From: Streptomyces venezuelae
Lineage (GTDB): Bacteria; Actinomycetota; Actinomycetes; Streptomycetales; Streptomycetaceae
Reading direction: 5' to 3'
Length of the DNA: 64,000 bases
Assembly: GCF_008642375.1 (NCBI RefSeq)
Contig: NZ_CP029194.1
Span: 930,001-994,000 of the forward strand
Below, piece after piece: positions 8,429 to 16,251 of the stretch. The position numbers were made by a program, and so were the translations under genes. A model generated the notes under the pieces. It was not told the DNA's origin. It worked only from the letters and a program-made list of their open reading frames with translations, and made no database searches. The first letter of the stretch is position 1, and each line of letters opens with the position of its first letter.

Positions 8429-8504
8429 TCCGCGAGGCGGGGTCCGCCGAACGGAATCCCGAGACTTCATCCGCACCGCATTCCGGCCCAGGGATCAGCC
8501 CACG

Positions 8505-9470
8505 TCAGCGCACCCTCCCCCGCGGCTTCAGCGGCGTCGCGGGCAGGTCGGGGGCCGGAAGCGGATCGCCGTCGTAGCCCTTCACGTCGCCGAACCGGGA
8601 GCCGTTCATCCAGTCCGAACGAGCCTGTGCGATGTCGTCGTTCGAACGGCCGATGAAGTTCCACCACATGACGATCTCCTCCTCGAACGGCTCGCCGCCG
8701 AGGAGCATCAGACCCGCGTCCGACACCGCGCGCAGGGGGAGCTCCGTTCGGCCGCAGCCGAGGTACAGCATGGAGCCGGGCAGGACAGGGACGCCGTCGA
8801 CCTCGGCCTCGCCCGACATGGACAGGACCGCGTACTCGAAGTCGGGGTCCAGCGGGAGGTTCGTCTCGGTGCCCGCCGTCAGCGCGAGGTCGGCGCCGAC
8901 CAGCGGGGAGTACGTGGTGCCTGGCGAGACGGCGCCGTCGAGGGCGCCGAGGATCACCGTGGCCGTGAGGCCGGGGGCCGTGACCTGGGGCAGCTCGGCG
9001 TGGTGCTGGAAGTGGGGTTCCACGTGGCGGTGCGCGTCGGGGAGCGCGACCCAGAGCTGCGCGCCGTGGAGGAAGCGGGCGTGCGGCCGGGGGCTCTCCT
9101 CCGAGTGGGAGATCGCCCGGCCCGAGGTCATCAGGCCGAGCTCGCGCGGGCGGACCGTCTGGAGGCTGCCGGTGGAGTCGCGGTGCAGGACCTCGCCCTC
9201 GTGGAGCCAGCTCACGGTCTGGAGCCCCATGTGCGGGTGGGGCGGGACCTGCATGCCCGGCTCGTCGGCGATGTCGTCGGGGCCGTAGTGGTCGACGAAG
9301 GCCCAGGCTCCGACCATGCGCCGGCCCAGGTTGGGGAGGAGGCGGCGGACCTCGGTCGACTCGCCGAGCTGGACGCGGCGGGGGCTGAGCAGCTCCCGCA
9401 CCGGCTCGGCGACGACGAAGCCCCGGCCACCGCACACCGTCAACGCGGCCTGACGATCAAGATTGCTCAT
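8505..9470 (-). CDS. Pirin family protein
   Basis: 321 residues of the cupin superfamily. The pirin N-terminal domain contains the metal-binding motif PPHPHMGLQTVSWLHEGEVL with its histidines, and HSEESP further on. The C-terminal cupin domain follows (EYAVLSMSGEAEVDGVPVLP, then EPFEEEIVMWWNFIGRS). Bacterial pirins bind iron, and some act as quercetinases or bind metabolic enzymes, so the exact role is open. The ATG at 9470 is chosen because MSNLDRQAALTV is the usual type of start. A TTG at 9479 in the same frame is possible. It diverges from the TPR gene. Confidence 0.88.
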   Translation of the reverse strand: MSNLDRQAALTVCGGRGFVVAEPVRELLSPRRVQLGESTEVRRLLPNLGRRMVGAWAFVDHYGPDDIADEPGMQVPPHPHMGLQTVSWLHEGEVLHRDSTGSLQTVRPRELGLMTSGRAISHSEESPRPHARFLHGAQLWVALPDAHRHVEPHFQHHAELPQVTAPGLTATVILGALDGAVSPGTTYSPLVGADLALTAGTETNLPLDPDFEYAVLSMSGEAEVDGVPVLPGSMLYLGCGRTELPLRAVSDAGLMLLGGEPFEEEIVMWWNFIGRSNDDIAQARSDWMNGSRFGDVKGYDGDPLPAPDLPATPLKPRGRVR

Positions 9471-9573
9471 GACGCTCAACCAATCGTAGTGGAATGTTCA
9501 ACCATCCAGGCTTGTTGACCTGGTCGACCGTCACACAGAGTGGCAGATCCGGGAACCCGGAAGGGAAGAGCAA

Positions 9574-9918
9574 GTGAGCGACACGTACTACGAGTTCGGA
9601 ACGGCCGGGGAACGCTGGGACCGCGCGCGGTTCTTCTTCGACGCGAAGGAGTACGCGACCGCCGTCCGTATCCTGCGCGGCCTCGTCGCCGAGCACCCGG
9701 AGCAGACGGCCCAGCGGCTGCTCCTCGCGCGGGCCTACTACCACTCCGCGCAGCTCTCCCGGGCCGAGACCGAGCTGCGGGCCGTCCTGGACCGCGACCC
9801 GGTCGAGCACTACGCCCGGCTGATGCTCGGGCGCACCCTGGAGCGCCAGGGACGCACGGACGAGGCCGCGCCGCACCTGCGGATGGCCGCCGCGATGGCG
9901 GGCGAGACCCCCTCCTGA
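9574..9918 (+). CDS. Small tetratricopeptide-repeat protein
   Basis: 114 residues from GTG with AAGGGAAG upstream. Almost the whole protein is TPR helices: FFDAKEYATAVRILRGLVAE, LARAYYHSAQLSRAETELRA and LGRTLERQGRTDEAAPHLRM. Such short TPR proteins act as adaptors by binding peptides of other proteins. It is divergent from pirin with about 100 bases between, and a TTGACC element at 9516 could be its -35. It ends in a strong hairpin at 9945-9971. The partner is unknown. Confidence 0.85.
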   Translation: MSDTYYEFGTAGERWDRARFFFDAKEYATAVRILRGLVAEHPEQTAQRLLLARAYYHSAQLSRAETELRAVLDRDPVEHYARLMLGRTLERQGRTDEAAPHLRMAAAMAGETPS

Positions 9919-9944
9919 CCCCCTCCTGCCCCTCCGGAGGTCGA

Positions 9945-9971
9945 TGCCGGCGCCCTCGACCGGCGCCGGCA
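9945..9971 (+). terminator. Hairpin after the TPR gene
   Basis: TGCCGGCGCC and GGCGCCGGCA form a perfect 10-bp stem with a 7-base loop (CTCGACC), 27 bases after the TPR stop codon. No U-tract follows, which is usual for Streptomyces terminators. Confidence 0.65.
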
Positions 9972-9985
9972 CTGACGCGGTTCTG

Positions 9986-10002
9986 ATACCCCGGCACGGT
10001 AT
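9986..10002 (+). promoter_or_regulatory. ATACC-N7-GGTAT palindrome, possible metal-responsive operator
   Basis: ATACC (9986-9990) and GGTAT (9998-10002) form a perfect inverted repeat around CCGGCAC, just before the AGGAGG ribosome site of the DUF6153 gene. The half-site ATACCCC resembles the copper-sensing CsoR-type operators of actinobacteria, and DUF305 proteins are often linked to copper. The match is visual only. Confidence 0.4.
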
Positions 10003-10026
10003 GGTCGGGGCCAGGAGGTCCTGGTC

Positions 10027-10455
10027 TTGCGTACACGTCGGGCAGCACGCGGAAAGCGCGGCATGCGAGCAGGAGGTGCCGTCGCGCACCTCCTGCTCGT
10101 CGTCGTGCTCGCGCTCGGGGTGTTCCTGATGCACGCGGTCGGCCACCCCGAGGGCTCGGGCGGTACGGCGGAGACCTCCGCCGCCGCCCACCACACCGCC
10201 CCGGAGACCGGCGCGCCGGTCTCCGACGGCGGCGGCTCCGACGCCCGTCACGACCCCGGTGCGGGGATGGACATGACCACGCTGTGCGTGGCCGTCCTCG
10301 GCGCCTGGCTCCTCGCCGGGCTCGTCCGGGCCGCCCTGGCCCGACGTCCCGACTGGCTCGCCGTCGTCCTCGCGCGGCTCGTCCCCGCCCTCGGGCCCCA
10401 CGCGCCGCCGCGCAGACCTCCCGACCTCGCCCAGCTGTCGATCCTGCGGATCTAG
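10027..10455 (+). CDS. DUF6153-like membrane protein
   Basis: 142 residues. The TTG at 10027 is chosen because a strong AGGAGG lies 9 bases upstream. An ATG at 10063 with GGAAAG upstream is the alternative. Two membrane helices (AVAHLLLVVVLALGVFLMHA and TLCVAVLGAWLLAGLVRAAL) flank a His/Asp/Gly-rich extracytoplasmic loop (HHTAPETG, ARHDPGAGMDM). The architecture matches DUF6153, a small actinobacterial family that I recall being found next to DUF305 lipoproteins, as here. The His/Met-rich loop may bind metal. Function unproven. Confidence 0.7.
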   Translation: MRTRRAARGKRGMRAGGAVAHLLLVVVLALGVFLMHAVGHPEGSGGTAETSAAAHHTAPETGAPVSDGGGSDARHDPGAGMDMTTLCVAVLGAWLLAGLVRAALARRPDWLAVVLARLVPALGPHAPPRRPPDLAQLSILRI

Positions 10456-10570
10456 GCCGTATCGCCACCGCGGGCGCCCCGCGCTGCCCGTGAACGCCTT
10501 CGACCTGCCCCTTTCCGCCTGTACGGGCACCCGTTCCGTACGGACAGACAGCACACGAGGTATCACTCCC

Positions 10571-11233
10571 ATGCGCACCTTCACGCGTGCCACCGCCAAG
10601 AAGTTCGCCCTCGCCGGCGCCGTCACCGCCACCGCGCTCCTGCTCGCCGCCTGCGGCACGGAGGACGGCGGGATGAGCGGGATGGATCACGGAGGGAAGC
10701 CCACCACGGCCTCCGCCACGCCCCCTGCCACCGCGTCCGCCGCCGCCGAGGCCGCCGCCCCCGGGGCCTTCAACGACGCGGACGTCATGTTCGCCCAGAT
10801 GATGATCCCCCACCACGAGCAGGCCCTGGAGATGGCGAAGCTCGCCGACGGCCGCGCCCAGGACGCCCAGATCAAGAAGCTCGTCGCCGCGATCGAGCAG
10901 GCGCAGGACCCCGAGATCCAGAAGATGAAGGCCTGGCTCAAGGGCTGGGGCAAGCCTGAGTCCGCCGCTGCCGGTCACGGTTCCGGCAGCGGTCACGGCA
11001 TGGCCGGGATGATGTCCGAGCAGGACATGAAGGACCTGGCGGCCGTCAAGGGCGAGGCCTTCGACCGGAAGTTCGCCGAGCTGATGATCGCCCATCACGA
11101 CGGTGCCGTCGAGATGGCGGAGGACGAGCAGAAGAACGGGCGGAACGCGTCGGCGAAGAAGCTCGCCGACGACGTCGTCCGGACCCAGTCCACCGAGATC
11201 GCCGAGCTGCGGAAGATCCTCGACCGGCTCTGA
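10571..11233 (+). CDS. DUF305 lipoprotein
   Basis: 220 residues with an N-terminal lipoprotein signal ending in LLAAC (lipobox Cys about residue 26), then a low-complexity linker (SGMDHGGKPTTAS). Two ferritin-like DUF305 half-repeats follow: FAQMMIPHHEQALEMAKLAD and FAELMIAHHDGAVEMAEDEQ. Each carries the paired histidines that define the family. The segment between them (GHGSGSGHGMAGMMSE) is His/Met-rich. DUF305 proteins are extracytoplasmic helical proteins thought to bind metal ions such as copper. Third positions and gene order put it in one unit with the DUF6153 gene. A strong hairpin follows. Confidence 0.88.
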   Translation: MRTFTRATAKKFALAGAVTATALLLAACGTEDGGMSGMDHGGKPTTASATPPATASAAAEAAAPGAFNDADVMFAQMMIPHHEQALEMAKLADGRAQDAQIKKLVAAIEQAQDPEIQKMKAWLKGWGKPESAAAGHGSGSGHGMAGMMSEQDMKDLAAVKGEAFDRKFAELMIAHHDGAVEMAEDEQKNGRNASAKKLADDVVRTQSTEIAELRKILDRL

Positions 11234-11245
11234 CCCGGTCCGTGA

Positions 11246-11280
11246 GGCGCGGCCGGTCCCCCACCGGGGCCGGCCGCGCC
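11246..11280 (+). terminator. Hairpin between the DUF305 and beta-propeller genes
   Basis: GGCGCGGCCGG followed by a C-run pairs with the G-run and CCGGCCGCGCC, a 15-bp stem with one bulged T and a 4-base loop. It starts 12 bases after the DUF305 stop and may terminate or attenuate transcription into 11324. Confidence 0.6.
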
Positions 11281-11323
11281 GCCCCCGCGCCTTCCTCCCT
11301 TCCTCTCCTCCGGCGAAAGAACG

Positions 11324-12262
11324 ATGAAGAAGTACTTCTCCGGGCCCCCGGCCGCGACCGTCACCGCCGCCGCGCTCGCCCTGTCCCTCGCTCTCACCCT
11401 GACCGCCTGCTCGCAGGACCCTGCCGCCGACGACTCCCCCGGCGCCGGCGCCCTGAGCCACATCCACGGACTCGGGGTGCGCGGCGACACCCTCTACGTC
11501 GCCACCCACGACGGCGTCCACACCCCGGACTCGGCCGGGCGCCCGACCCTGGTCGGCGACCGCAGGGACGACTTCATGGGCTTCACGGTCACCTCCTCGG
11601 GCGCCTTCCTCGCGAGCGGTCACTCCGCCCCCGGCTCCGGCGGGCCCGCCGACCTCGGCCTGATCGAGTCGACGGACTCCGGACGCACCTGGCACGAGAA
11701 GTCGCTCGGCGGCGAGGTGGACTTCCACTCCCTCGACACCGCGCCCGACTCCACGGTCTACGGATACGACAGCGCGAACGGGCTCCTGCGGGTCAGCCCC
11801 GACGGCGTCACGTGGGAGGACCGGGCCGCGCTGCGCGCCCTCGACATCGCCGTCTCCCCCGCCGCCCCCGGCACCGTCCTCGCCACCACCGAGACCGGTG
11901 TGGCCCGCAGCACGGACGGTGGCAGGACCTTCGCCCCCGGCACGGGTCAGGTTCTCGCGTACGTCTCCTGGGGTGCCCCCGACTCCCTCTTCGGCGTCGA
12001 CCGGAGCGGGGTCCTCTTCCGCGGTACGGGTACGGGTACGGGGAATGGGGTTGGGGCTGGGGCAGCACCGGGTGCGGCGACGGGTTCCGGAATCCGCTGG
12101 GACCGGGTCTCGACCGTGCCGGGCGGGGCTCCGCAGGCGCTCACCGTCGTGGACGCCCGCCGGCTGCTCGTCGCCACCCAGGACGGGGTGTACGAGTCGC
12201 GCGACGGCGGGCGGACCTTCGAGCGGCGGGTCACGGTGACCGGAGGGGAGGAAGGCCACTGA
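11324..12262 (+). CDS. Secreted beta-propeller lipoprotein (F510_1955 glycosylhydrolase-like)
   Basis: 312 residues. The lipoprotein signal ends in LTLTAC. The body is a sialidase/BNR-type beta-propeller: SHIHGLGVRGDTLYVATHDG, LIESTDSGRTWHEKSLGGEV, GVARSTDGGRTFAPGTGQVL and GVYESRDGGRTFERRVTV each carry the SxDxGxTW repeat. This matches proteins annotated as F510_1955 family glycosylhydrolase, which commonly follow DUF305 genes. No glycosidase active site can be assigned, so sensing or binding is equally possible. An insertion of Gly-Thr repeats (12024-12041) interrupts one blade. ATG has GAAAGA upstream. Confidence 0.75.
   Translation: MKKYFSGPPAATVTAAALALSLALTLTACSQDPAADDSPGAGALSHIHGLGVRGDTLYVATHDGVHTPDSAGRPTLVGDRRDDFMGFTVTSSGAFLASGHSAPGSGGPADLGLIESTDSGRTWHEKSLGGEVDFHSLDTAPDSTVYGYDSANGLLRVSPDGVTWEDRAALRALDIAVSPAAPGTVLATTETGVARSTDGGRTFAPGTGQVLAYVSWGAPDSLFGVDRSGVLFRGTGTGTGNGVGAGAAPGAATGSGIRWDRVSTVPGGAPQALTVVDARRLLVATQDGVYESRDGGRTFERRVTVTGGEEGH
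12024..12041 (+). repeat. Three tandem GTACGG units inside the propeller gene
   Basis: Three perfect copies of GTACGG, encoding Gly-Thr repeats followed by GNGVGAGAAPGAATG. The six-base unit keeps the frame, so copy number could vary without breaking the gene. Confidence 0.7.
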
Positions 12263-12275
12263 CCCCGCGCGGGCC

Positions 12276-13940
12276 TCACCCCGCGCGTCGCTCCACGACC
12301 ACCTCGCCGCCCACCACGACCGTCTCCGCCACCGTGCCCGGGATCTCCTCGGGCGCGATGCGGAGGATGTCCCGGGAGAGGACGACGAAGTCGGCGAGCT
12401 TGCCCACCGTCAGCGAACCCCGCTCGTCCTCCAGGAAGTTGGCGTACGCCGAGCCCATCGTGTAGCCCTCGACGGCGGCGGCGACGTCGATCGTCTCCCC
12501 CGCCGTCCAGCTCTCCCCGCCGCCGGGCGGGCGGCGGGTCACGGCCGCGTGGATGCCCACCATGGGGTCCATCTCGGCGACGTTCCAGTCGCTGGAGAGC
12601 GCGAGGACGGCCCTGGCGTCGCGCAGGCTGCGCAGCGGCCAGGCCTTGTGCCAGCGGTCGGGGCCGACGTTCTCGGCCCAGTCCTTGCCGGGGCCCGCGA
12701 TGTCGGGGGCGGCGTGCCGGGGCTGCATGCAGGCGACGACGCCGAGCTCGGCGAAGCGGGGCGTGTCGGCCGGATCGAGGCACTCGACGTGGACGATCTG
12801 GTGGCGTGCGTCGCGCGGACCGTTGGCGGCGCGGGCGCGGGCGACGGCGTCGAGGACGGTGCGGATGCCCCGGTCGCCGGTGGCGTGGACGAAGCACTGG
12901 AAGCCGCGGGCGTCCAGCCGGGTGAGCAGCTCGGCGAACTCCTCGGGCGGGTAGAAGGTGTCGCCGCGGTGGTGGGCACAGCCCGCGTACGGCTCCAGGA
13001 GGGCGGCCGTGCGGGGTTCGACGACGTCGTCGATGTACAGCTTGAGCGGGCCGACGCGCAGCCGGTCGTCCGCGAACTCCTTCGCCGCCGTCTCGAAGGC
13101 GTCCAGGTCCTCGTCGGTCGTGCCGCGCGGGTGGAAGAGCGCGGCGACGATCCGCGAGCGGAGCCGGCCCTCGGCGCGGGCTCGCTGGAAGAGGGCGAGG
13201 TCGTCGAGGGAGTTCTGCGGCTCGACGACGGTGGTGATGCCGTAGCCGATGGCGTCGTCCAGGCTCTTGGCGAGCCGGCCGTACTGCCGGTCGGGCGAGG
13301 CCCAGGGCACGCCGAGCTCGCGCAGCGCGCGGTGGCCGTCGCGGGAGAGGCCCTTGATCGCGAAGTCCTTGACGAATCCGGTGGGTTCGCCGGTGTCCGG
13401 GTCGGTCACGGCCCGGCCGAAGGGCAGGTCGGTGTGGTCGCGGTCGACCCCGAGCCGCCGCAGGGCGGCGGTGTTGAGCCAGGCGGTGTGCACGTCGTAG
13501 CTGAGGACGACGGCGGGGGTGTCGCCGGTGGCCGGGTCGAGGTCGGCCGCGGTGGGCATGCGCCCGTCGGGGACGGCCGAGTAGTCGAAGGCCTCGGCCT
13601 CGATCCACTCGGCGTCGGGGTGCGCCTCGTGCCAGGTGCGGATGCGCGCGTGGACGGCGTCGAGGGTACGGGCGCCCGCGAGCTGGACGCAGGCGTCGTC
13701 CGAGCCGAGGCGGACGTGGTTGTGGGCGTCGACGAAGCCGGGCAGGACGAGGCGCCCTGCGGCGTCGAGCACCCGGGTGCCGGGGCCCGTCCAGGAGTCC
13801 GCTCCGGCGTCGGAGCCGATCCAGACGATGCGGCCGGCGCGGACGGCGAGGGCCTGCGCCTCGGGGAGCGCGGGGTCGACGGTGTGGATCCGGGCGCCGG
13901 TGAGGACGAGATCGGCGGGCGAAGGCGTGGTGTCGTGCAT
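12276..13940 (-). CDS. Amidohydrolase, YtcJ-like (amidohydrolase_3)
   Basis: 554 residues. A metal-dependent amidohydrolase of the YtcJ/exoenzyme-regulator type: N-terminal beta-sandwich (DLVLTGARIHTVDPALPEAQ), metal ligands LPGFVDAHNHVRLG, then HATGDRG, HVECLDP and ALSSDWNVAEMDPMVGIHAA. The C-terminal sandwich is closed by GSLTVGKLADFVVLSRDIL. Members hydrolyse amide or carbamate bonds of heterocycles or N-formyl compounds. The gene sits 69 bases downstream of an NCS1 permease in the same direction, so the pair probably imports and hydrolyses a nucleobase-like or allantoin-like compound. The substrate is inference. Confidence 0.88.
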   Translation of the reverse strand: MHDTTPSPADLVLTGARIHTVDPALPEAQALAVRAGRIVWIGSDAGADSWTGPGTRVLDAAGRLVLPGFVDAHNHVRLGSDDACVQLAGARTLDAVHARIRTWHEAHPDAEWIEAEAFDYSAVPDGRMPTAADLDPATGDTPAVVLSYDVHTAWLNTAALRRLGVDRDHTDLPFGRAVTDPDTGEPTGFVKDFAIKGLSRDGHRALRELGVPWASPDRQYGRLAKSLDDAIGYGITTVVEPQNSLDDLALFQRARAEGRLRSRIVAALFHPRGTTDEDLDAFETAAKEFADDRLRVGPLKLYIDDVVEPRTAALLEPYAGCAHHRGDTFYPPEEFAELLTRLDARGFQCFVHATGDRGIRTVLDAVARARAANGPRDARHQIVHVECLDPADTPRFAELGVVACMQPRHAAPDIAGPGKDWAENVGPDRWHKAWPLRSLRDARAVLALSSDWNVAEMDPMVGIHAAVTRRPPGGGESWTAGETIDVAAAVEGYTMGSAYANFLEDERGSLTVGKLADFVVLSRDILRIAPEEIPGTVAETVVVGGEVVVERRAG

Positions 13941-14009
13941 GCGGGGTGACTCCGTGACGTGCGTACCGCTGGGCGGGTGCGAGGGATCTGCGAGGGGTTC
14001 GGGCGGGGC

Positions 14010-15419
14010 TCAGTCGCCGCGTACCGGCGCGACGGTCCTCCCCGCGAGGAGCACGTACACGAGGGCCGAGACCACCGCGCCGAGCAGGGTGAGGTCCGCG
14101 CCTCCGAGGGGGGCGACGAGCGGGCCGGTCCAGAGCTCCGAGTCGCAGGTGAGCGCGGAGAAGAGGAGGCCCGCGAGGAGCGCGGTCATGCCGGCCGGGT
14201 GCCAGCCGGAGCGGTACCAGTAGGCGCCGCCCTCGCGCAGGTGCAGCGCGGCGGAGTCGTACGCGCAGCGGCGGAGCACCATGTCGGCGAGGAAGACCCC
14301 GCCCCAGGGGGCGAAGACGATGATCAGGAGGGAGAGGAAGGAGAGGAGCGAGGTGGTGAAGTCGGTGAGGAAGAGGGCGCCGAGGGAGCCGGCCGCGGTC
14401 ACCGCGGCGCTGATGACGATGGCGCGGGCGCGGCTCCACGGTATGCCGAGGACCTGGAGGTTCAGGCTCGACGAGTAGAGCGTGATGATCGAGTTGGTGA
14501 CCGAGCCGCCGAGGACGAGGGCGAGGAAGAGGGGCTGGAACCAGCCGGGGAGCAGGCTCTCGGTGCCCGCCACCGCGTCGGTCATGTCCACCTGCGTCGC
14601 GGCGGCCACACCGGCGACGCCCAGGGCGACGGAGGAGAGGAAGCCGCCGAGCGCGCCGCTGAGGGTGACGGCCTTCAGGGAGGTGGTGCGGGGCAGGTAC
14701 CGGGTGTAGTCGGCGGGCATGGGGACGTACGAGAAGGGGCCGGCGAGCATGACGACGAAGGCGATGCTCCAGCCGGCGGCGCCGGGCGCGGCGGCGGGGG
14801 CCGACGTGTCGGCGCCGGGCAGGACGAGGACGAGGAGCGCGGCGAAGCCGACGGCGAGGACGTACGCCATCCAGCGTTCGGCGAACTGGACGGTGGCGTG
14901 GCCCCAGAGGGCGATGGCGAAGGTCAGCGTGAGGGTGACGGCGAGGGCCAGGGCCCGGGGGAGGTGTCCGCCGTGCCAGCCGAGGTCGGCGAAGAAGGCT
15001 TCGAGTGCGAGGGTGCCGACCACGGTGTTCACGACGGTGTAGCCGATGCTGACGATCCAGTTGAGCAGACCGGCCGGCCAGTTGCCGCGGACGCCGAAGG
15101 CCGCCCGGGAGATCACGAGGGTCGCGGTGCCGGTGCGCACGCCGCTGAGGCCGGCCGCGCCGATCGCGAGGAAGGAGAGGCCGCCGAGCACGACGACGGC
15201 GGTGGCCTGCCAGAAGGAGAGGCCGAAGGCGACGGCGAGGGCGCCGTTGATGACGTACGTGAAGGTGAGGTTCGAGCCGAACCAGAGCCAGAAGACGTCC
15301 TTGGCGCTGCCGTGCCGTTCGGCGTCGGGGATGGGGTCGATCCCGTGCTCCTCGATCTGGAACACCTCGTCCCGGCCCGTGGTCCCCGTGGTCCCGGGCG
15401 CCGTCTCGTGTCCGATCAC
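14010..15419 (-). CDS. NCS1 family cytosine/purine-type permease
   Basis: 469 residues with about twelve membrane helices. The N-terminus IEEHGIDPIPDAERHGSAKD, then FWLWFGSNLTFTYVINGALA and SRAAFGVRGNWPAGLLNWI, are typical of the nucleobase:cation symporter-1 family, as is the PMPADYTRYLPR motif in the middle. Substrates are nucleobases, allantoin, hydantoins or thiamine precursors. It is the first gene of a likely two-gene operon with the amidohydrolase. A 39-bp perfect palindrome (15433-15471) lies directly upstream, shared with the divergent tetR gene, so repression by that regulator is likely. Confidence 0.9.
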   Translation of the reverse strand: MIGHETAPGTTGTTGRDEVFQIEEHGIDPIPDAERHGSAKDVFWLWFGSNLTFTYVINGALAVAFGLSFWQATAVVVLGGLSFLAIGAAGLSGVRTGTATLVISRAAFGVRGNWPAGLLNWIVSIGYTVVNTVVGTLALEAFFADLGWHGGHLPRALALAVTLTLTFAIALWGHATVQFAERWMAYVLAVGFAALLVLVLPGADTSAPAAAPGAAGWSIAFVVMLAGPFSYVPMPADYTRYLPRTTSLKAVTLSGALGGFLSSVALGVAGVAAATQVDMTDAVAGTESLLPGWFQPLFLALVLGGSVTNSIITLYSSSLNLQVLGIPWSRARAIVISAAVTAAGSLGALFLTDFTTSLLSFLSLLIIVFAPWGGVFLADMVLRRCAYDSAALHLREGGAYWYRSGWHPAGMTALLAGLLFSALTCDSELWTGPLVAPLGGADLTLLGAVVSALVYVLLAGRTVAPVRGD

Positions 15420-15432
15420 GACCGCACTCCTG

Positions 15433-15471
15433 TCTTGAATGCCGTTCTAAGTCTTAGAACGGCATTCAAGA
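15433..15471. promoter_or_regulatory. 39-bp perfect palindrome, likely TetR operator
   Basis: Two 19-base arms are exact reverse complements about a single central T at 15452. The left arm begins TCTTGAATGCCG and ends TTCTAAG. It starts 14 bases upstream of the permease ATG and lies between the divergent permease and tetR genes. TetR proteins bind palindromes as dimers or paired dimers, so this is the obvious operator. A perfect 19+1+19 repeat is unusually long for the group. Confidence 0.85.
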
Positions 15472-15551
15472 TGGGCGATGGATTCAGGCCACGTCAAGAC
15501 CTTCGCAGGTTGCGGTTAAGGTCGACCCCACGGACAGCGGGACCATGGGAC

Positions 15552-15599
15552 ACGGATCGGTACGCGGATCGGCATGCGGATCAGTACCCGGATCGGGGG
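15552..15599 (+). repeat. Four 12-bp direct repeats upstream of tetR
   Basis: GGATC recurs at 15554, 15566, 15578 and 15590 with an exact 12-base period (units like acGGATCGGtac). The fourth unit ends at the ATG at 15600. If translation began at the upstream in-frame ATG at 15471 the array would encode a D-R/Q-Y/H-A repeat. Confidence 0.75.
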
Positions 15600-16244
15600 A
15601 TGGCGGCGGTGGCAGGGGCGGCACGACGGCGGGACGGGAACGTCACCCAGGAGCGGATGCTGGAGGAGGCCATGGCGGTGATCGCCGAGGAGGGCCTCGC
15701 CTCGCTCACCATGTCCGCGCTCGCGGAGCGGCTCGGGACGAGCGGCGGCCACATCCTGTACTACTTCGGCAGCAAGGACCTGCTGCTGCTCGCCGCCCTC
15801 CGCTGGAGCGAGGCCGCACTCACCGGGGAGCGCGGCGCCCTGCTGGCCCGGCGGATCCCGGCCGAGCGCAAGCTCGACCTCTTCCTGCGGCTCTACCTGC
15901 CGCGCGGGCCCCGCGACCCCCGCTGGACGCTGTGGATCGAGCTCTGGGCCCGCACCCCCGGCAACACCGCGCTGCGCGAGGCCCAGGAAGCGCTGGACCG
16001 GGGCTGGCAGGAGGACCTGGAGACCCTGCTCGCGGCGGGGGTCGCCCGGCGGCGCTTCGCACCGCTCGACGCCACCGCCCGGGCCTCCGAACTCCTGGCC
16101 CTGCTCGACGGGTTGAGCACCCGAGTCGTCCTGGGCCAGGAGTCCGGCCGGGACGCGCGGCCCGCGCTGGAGGCGGCACGCGCGGCGGCACGGCTGCTCG
16201 TCGCCCCGTACGCCCCCGACACGCCGCGAACAGAAGCGATGTGA
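15600..16244 (+). CDS. TetR family transcriptional regulator
   Basis: 214 residues. The N-terminal HTH is clear: TQERMLEEAMAVIAEEGLAS, then LTMSALAERLGTSGGHILYY and FGSKDLLLLAAL. The rest is the helical ligand-binding domain, including LWIELWARTPGNTALREAQE. This subtype is often a repressor of a neighbouring permease or catabolic operon. It diverges from the NCS1 permease across a 39-bp palindrome. The start is uncertain: 15600 has a G-run only a base or two upstream, GTG 15609 has better spacing, and ATG 15471 sits at the palindrome edge. Its stop is 7 bases from the convergent oxidoreductase gene. Confidence 0.9.
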   Translation: MAAVAGAARRRDGNVTQERMLEEAMAVIAEEGLASLTMSALAERLGTSGGHILYYFGSKDLLLLAALRWSEAALTGERGALLARRIPAERKLDLFLRLYLPRGPRDPRWTLWIELWARTPGNTALREAQEALDRGWQEDLETLLAAGVARRRFAPLDATARASELLALLDGLSTRVVLGQESGRDARPALEAARAAARLLVAPYAPDTPRTEAM

Positions 16245-16251
16245 TGGCTCG

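Noticed and set aside
6440..8476. Long minus-strand open frame opposite the MurE-like gene
   Set aside because: It exists only because of the GC3 bias of the plus-strand Mur ligase, whose catalytic motifs are unambiguous. Only the 6164-6439 end shows independent coding bias.
9476..12259. 927-codon minus-strand open frame
   Set aside because: Gly/Arg-rich shadow of the TPR, DUF6153, DUF305 and propeller genes, with no recognisable domain.
12549..13949. 466-codon plus-strand frame opposite the amidohydrolase
   Set aside because: Val/Gly/Asp-rich shadow typical of antisense frames in high-GC DNA; the minus strand carries a complete amidohydrolase.
13959..15470. Upstream part of a 761-codon plus-strand frame leading into tetR
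   Set aside because: Glu/Gly/Arg-rich antisense of the NCS1 permease. The TetR HTH begins only after 15600.
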